From assembly GCF_001412595.2 (NCBI RefSeq), contig NZ_CP012640.2:4092001-4156000 (forward strand): a stretch of DNA of 64,000 nucleotides, given 5' to 3'. This DNA comes from Massilia sp. WG5 (GTDB taxonomy: Bacteria > Pseudomonadota > Gammaproteobacteria > Burkholderiales > Burkholderiaceae_D). Shown here one piece after another: positions 61,021 through 64,000 of this stretch. A program made the translations under genes and the position numbers. The notes beneath the pieces were generated by a model, which saw only the letters and a program-made list of their open reading frames with translations, ran no database searches and had not been told where the DNA came from. How positions within the stretch are numbered: position 1 is the first letter of the stretch; every line of letters begins with the position of its first letter.

Positions 61021-61664
61021 TGCGCGCCATGGATTTCAGTTCCCTTCATGCGGTCCTGACGACCTTCCTCTCGCTCGCCGTCGTCACCCTGGTCGGCGTC
61101 GGCATCCGCGTGCTGATGATGCAGACGATCCAGCAGCGCCGCGAGCGCATGAACCGCCAGATCAACGAGCGGCTGCGGACCCTGATCGCGGCCTATAAAA
61201 CGCTGGGCGGCTCCTTCACTGGCGAGCTGACGGTCGACCCGACCCATCTGCGCGACCTGCCCACGCCGCCCGGTTCCGACCGCGCGCGGCGCATCCGCGA
61301 TGCGGTCGAGGCGGCGCTGGCCGACATCCTGCTGCTGGGCACCGAAGAGCACTGCCGGCTGGCCGGCCAGGCCGCGCGCGACATGGCGGCCGGCCGCCCG
61401 ATTCACACGGCCGAGCTGGTCGTCTCGCTGCGCGACTTCATCCGCGAAGCCCTCGACCTGGCGCCGATGCCACGGGATGTCGCGATTCCGCTGCAGGGAC
61501 CGACCCGCACCCAGGGCAGCGGCGCCCGCGGCAAGGGCGAGGGCGGTGGTGGCGGCGGTAAGGGAGGTGGCGGCGGCGGGGCTGCTGCCGGCGGCGGCAT
61601 GGGAATGGGGCTCGGCATGGGGCTGGGCAGCGGCCACGCCGAGCACGACCAGCAGGAGCGCTAG
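61017..61664 (+). CDS. Hypothetical membrane-anchored protein with Gly-rich tail (215 aa)
   Basis: One N-terminal transmembrane helix (FSSLHAVLTTFLSLAVVTLVGVGIRVLMM) is followed by a cytoplasmic helical domain (QQRRERMNRQINERLRTLIAAYKTLGGSFTGELTVD...RRIRDAVEAALADILLLGTEEHCRLAGQAARDMAAG...ELVVSLRDFIREALDL). The low-complexity tail is of Gly, Met, Lys and Ala (about residues 165-205). The ATG overlaps the BCCT stop (ATGA), so expression is coupled to the transporter. I do not recognise the family. Its stop overlaps that of the convergent gene by 4 bp. It may be a transporter partner (inference). Confidence 0.7.
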   Translation: MMRAMDFSSLHAVLTTFLSLAVVTLVGVGIRVLMMQTIQQRRERMNRQINERLRTLIAAYKTLGGSFTGELTVDPTHLRDLPTPPGSDRARRIRDAVEAALADILLLGTEEHCRLAGQAARDMAAGRPIHTAELVVSLRDFIREALDLAPMPRDVAIPLQGPTRTQGSGARGKGEGGGGGGKGGGGGGAAAGGGMGMGLGMGLGSGHAEHDQQER

Positions 61665-62032
61665 TCGGTCACGACGTGCCACATGTCCTTCACCTTGTCG
61701 CCGTGCTTGTCGCCCGGCTTCTTGTCCTTGGCGAAGGTGTATAGCGGTTTGCCGTTGTAGGCGAGCTGCTTGCTGCCGTCGTCGCGGGTGATGGTCGAGT
61801 AGGGGGCGGACATTTCGCCGCTGTCGGCATGCACGGCCGGCCAGTTTTCCGCGCAGCCGCCGGTACAGGCGCTCTTGCCGCTGTTGGCGGTGTCCTTGTC
61901 GAAGGTATAGACCGTCATCCCTTTCGAGTCGACCAGCATGCCGTTCATTTTCTTGACCGGCGGATCGGCCGCGTGCGCGGACAGGGAGAACAGGGTAAGG
62001 AGGATTGCAGAACCAAGGCTGACTGATTTCAT
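61661..62032 (-). CDS. Exported protein with YxFxxD repeats (COG4315-like, 123 aa)
   Basis: A signal peptide (MKSVSLGSAILLTLFSLSAHA) is followed by two copies of the conserved Yx(F/W/Y)xxD motif: TVYTFDKDTANSGKSACTGGCAENWP and PLYTFAKDKKPGDKHGD. The two cysteines (C..G.C) probably form a disulfide. The C terminus WHVVTD is typical of this family of periplasmic or lipoproteins of unknown role; this copy has no lipobox. The ATG at 62032 follows GGAGACGCC. Confidence 0.85.
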   Translation of the reverse strand: MKSVSLGSAILLTLFSLSAHAADPPVKKMNGMLVDSKGMTVYTFDKDTANSGKSACTGGCAENWPAVHADSGEMSAPYSTITRDDGSKQLAYNGKPLYTFAKDKKPGDKHGDKVKDMWHVVTD

Positions 62033-62213
62033 GGGCGTCTCCAGTGAAAGTTTCAGTACGCGAATCGGTGTGAACTGCGCGGCCATTGTAGTCCTGTGCG
62101 AAAACCTCCGCCGTTCCGTATGCGCCTATTGTGTATTAGCGTACGGACAACGACGCGTGCTCAAGCCACCATGGAACCGTATTCATTGCACAACATTTTA
62201 AAGGAGCACGATC

Positions 62214-62291
62214 ATGGGCAAATATTTCCTGGCGTGGATTCTGGGCGTGCCGGCAATTGTTCTGGTACTGATCTATCTGTTCTTCCATTGA
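62214..62291 (+). CDS. 25-aa single-helix membrane peptide
   Basis: ATG 62214 follows AAAGGAGCACGATC, a strong ribosome site. It encodes MGKYFLAWILGVPAIVLVLI then YLFFH and TGA: one hydrophobic helix with a basic N terminus and His C terminus. A strong terminator stands 48 bp downstream. It is too short for usual gene calling, but the ribosome site, codon use and terminator support a real gene. Function unknown. Confidence 0.65.
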   Translation: MGKYFLAWILGVPAIVLVLIYLFFH

Positions 62292-62338
62292 TTGCAGGCC
62301 GCGCGGCACCAGCCCGCAGGCACGCATGAATGCCATCG

Positions 62339-62370
62339 TTTGCCAACGCCTCGGCGTTGGCAAATTTTTA
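62339..62370 (+). terminator. Strong Rho-independent terminator
   Basis: TTTGCCAACG and CGTTGGCAAA pair perfectly around CCTCGG and are followed by TTTTTA. It ends the transcript of the 25-aa peptide gene. Confidence 0.92.
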
Positions 62371-62762
62371 TTAGCACAAGTAAAGCGAAAATACCACTGG
62401 ACTTTCATATTTATTTGCGCTATCATTCGTGCAATACATTGGTTCAAATATATATCTGCAGTACAGGTTTCCCTCGCAATTCGCGGGAAATCATTCCTGG
62501 GCCATGCGCCCATATCCGTCGTCGGTTGACGCTATTCGTCAACTATCCCGGCGCCATGCATGTGCGTGGCGCCTGCGTGCTTGAAAGTCCTGAGCCCAGC
62601 CTCTTTTGACACGCCAATGACACCCTGCGCCGGCTGCCTGTCGCCGGAAAAGCGTGCTTCGTCCCTGTTCGTCGATTGCCTGCGCTGATGCGCCCTTGCT
62701 TCGCTTGAAGCCGGTCGCTACGGGGTTGCATTGCCTTTGCCAACCAGAAGGAGAACCACAAC
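62371..62762 (+). promoter_or_regulatory. Long leader of proV, with inverted repeats
   Basis: About 390 bp hold no gene that I can support. They contain an AT-rich promoter-like stretch (62395-62460) and TTTCCC...GGGAAA at about 62467-62489. GTTGACG-CTATT-CGTCAAC at 62525-62543 is a perfect 7-bp inverted repeat. They may carry osmotic control of the osmoprotectant importer; no known site is recognised. Confidence 0.4.
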
Positions 62763-63998
62763 GTGGCAAAACAAATCATCATCGACCATGTCTTCAAGGT
62801 ATATGGCGACCGGCCCGACGAGGCACTGGCGCTGGTCCACCAGGGAGCCAGCAAGCAGGAAATCCTGGCCCGGACCGAATGTACCATCGGTGTGTTCGAC
62901 GCCACCTTTACCATCGAGGCGGGAGAGATCTTCGTCATCATGGGCCTGTCCGGTTCGGGCAAGTCGACCCTGGTGCGCATGCTGAACCGTCTGATCGAGC
63001 CCACCGCCGGCCGTATCATGATCGACGGCAATGACATCAATGCACTGCCGGACGCGCAGTTGCGCGCCTTGCGCCGCAAGGACATCAGCATGGTGTTCCA
63101 GTCGTTCGCGCTGCTGCCGCATGTGTCCGTGCTCGACAACACCGCGTTTGGCATGGAGCTGGCCGGCATTCCCAAATCCGAGCGCCATGCGCTGGCCCGG
63201 CAGGCGCTGGACCAGGTCGGCCTCGCGGCCTATGGCGCCAGTTATCCTGACGAGTTGTCTGGCGGGATGCAGCAGCGTGTGGGACTGGCCCGCGCGCTGG
63301 CCTGCGATCCATCGATCCTGTTGATGGACGAGGCGTTTTCCGCACTCGACCCGATCATGCGCACGGAAATGCAGTCGGAGCTGCTGCGCCTGCAGCAGAT
63401 CAAGCGCCGCACCATCGTCTTCATTTCGCATGACCTCGATGAAGCCATGCGCATCGGCGACCGGGTCGCCATCATGAAAGATGGGCATGTAGTGCAAGTG
63501 GGCACGCCGGAAGCGATTCTGCGCAAGCCTGCCAACGATTACGTGCGCAACTTCGTGCGCGGCGTCGATGCCGCGGCCGTCTTCAAGGCCGGCGACATCG
63601 CCCGCAAGAGCCAGATCGTGGTGTCGGAATCGCCGACCCGCGGTTCGCGTGCGGCGCTGTCGATGCTGGAAGAGCAGGATCGCGCCTATGCCTATGTCGT
63701 CAATCCCGGGCGCGAATTCCTCGGCGTGGTGTCGGCCGATTCGCTGCGCGGCGCCCTCGACGGCCATACCGGTCCGCTGGGCCTCGCGCATGCGTACCTA
63801 CCGGATGTGCAGACGATTAATGCGGAAGAGCCCGTTGCCGGCCTGTTCGGCCAGGTGGCGCAACTGCCGTACGCCGTCCCCGTCGTGGGCAACGACGGCA
63901 GCTTCCGCGGCGCCATCAGCAAGACCACCTTGCTGAAGTTCCTCGACCGCGATACGCCTCCCATTGCGGAGCCACAAACACAGAAAGGACAAGCATGA
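62763..63998 (+). CDS. proV: Glycine betaine/proline ABC transporter ATP-binding subunit ProV (411 aa)
   Basis: This ATPase belongs to an osmoprotectant importer (ProU/OpuA type). Walker [10 protein letters not shown] lies at residues 61-69, signature LSGGMQQR, Walker [17 protein letters not shown] and the switch His in [10 protein letters not shown]. The family-specific N terminus [21 protein letters not shown] is present. The C-terminal ~120 residues form a CBS-domain pair region ([47 protein letters not shown]) that senses ionic strength in relatives. An alternative ATG upstream is not evident. Its TGA overlaps an ATG at 63995, the start of the next gene (probably proW). Confidence 0.94.
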   Translation: MAKQIIIDHVFKVYGDRPDEALALVHQGASKQEILARTECTIGVFDATFTIEAGEIFVIMGLSGSGKSTLVRMLNRLIEPTAGRIMIDGNDINALPDAQLRALRRKDISMVFQSFALLPHVSVLDNTAFGMELAGIPKSERHALARQALDQVGLAAYGASYPDELSGGMQQRVGLARALACDPSILLMDEAFSALDPIMRTEMQSELLRLQQIKRRTIVFISHDLDEAMRIGDRVAIMKDGHVVQVGTPEAILRKPANDYVRNFVRGVDAAAVFKAGDIARKSQIVVSESPTRGSRAALSMLEEQDRAYAYVVNPGREFLGVVSADSLRGALDGHTGPLGLAHAYLPDVQTINAEEPVAGLFGQVAQLPYAVPVVGNDGSFRGAISKTTLLKFLDRDTPPIAEPQTQKGQA

Positions 63999-64000
63999 AT
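63995..64000 (+). CDS. Start of next gene, presumably ProW permease (only two codons in window)
   Basis: ATG AAT at 63995 overlaps the proV stop (ATGA), with AAAGGACA upstream as ribosome site. Only operon position supports the identity. Confidence 0.4.

Noticed and set aside
62543..63175. Minus-strand frame overlapping the proV start
   Set aside because: ProV Walker motifs lie on the plus strand; the antisense product has no recognisable features.

Overview
The window is high-GC, densely coded DNA from a Gram-negative proteobacterium. The mix suggests a Massilia-like member of the Oxalobacteraceae (Burkholderiales): a VPLPA-type CTERM protein, TonB-linked polysaccharide use, large RTX/DUF4214 proteins, a bacteriophytochrome coupled to cyclic-di-GMP enzymes, and 'GTCGTTCCCGCG'-type REP hairpins. 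The taxonomic call is inference; there is no rRNA gene in the window.

Layout. 1-6.9 kb: a cut-off periplasmic binding protein divergent from a chemoreceptor, then small housekeeping genes. These include a ribbon-helix-helix regulator plus PHB-depolymerase-type esterase behind a very regular four-half-site operator (2517-2556). 7-24 kb: a mannose-glycan utilisation locus in two units. Unit 1 is a TonB receptor, a flavin-dependent halogenase-like protein and a GH2 beta-mannosidase. Unit 2 is a LacI regulator, an AGE-family sugar isomerase, a PfkB kinase, a GH92 alpha-mannosidase, a FucP-type permease and a GH31 alpha-glucosidase. Both units carry AAGCGTTTANTAAA upstream. The inferred route is outer-membrane uptake, periplasmic trimming by GH92/GH31/GH2, import by the permease, mannose to fructose by the AGE enzyme, and fructose to fructose-6-phosphate by the kinase.

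24-30.4 kb: a bacteriophytochrome-GGDEF-EAL protein, a CitS-family transporter, a stress-type protein and an ornithine-cyclodeaminase homologue. 30.4-36.4 kb is a patchwork. It holds a broken GH24 lysozyme next to a broken small periplasmic protein (possibly a decayed effector-immunity pair), a CTERM protein, and then a 3.8-kb segment (LtrA, peroxiredoxin, DsbA-like, luciferase-like oxidoreductase). That segment is bounded by 96-bp direct repeats containing the 3' part of tRNA-Phe, and the intact tRNA-Phe stands at its far end. This is the pattern of integration at a tRNA.

36.4-50 kb: a thioesterase, an amidohydrolase, a hydrolase, two giant paralogous RTX proteins (1084 and 2024 aa) with almost identical 3' ends and related leaders, and a catalase. 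50-64 kb: a tandem HD-GYP protein, Ohr, a CAP protein, an M13 peptidase, a CzcE-like protein, a LysR regulator, an SGNH-type protein, a DUF2256 mini-gene (51 aa), an amino-acid binding protein, a BCCT transporter, a 25-aa membrane peptide and ProV of an osmoprotectant ABC importer, with ProW starting at the window's end.
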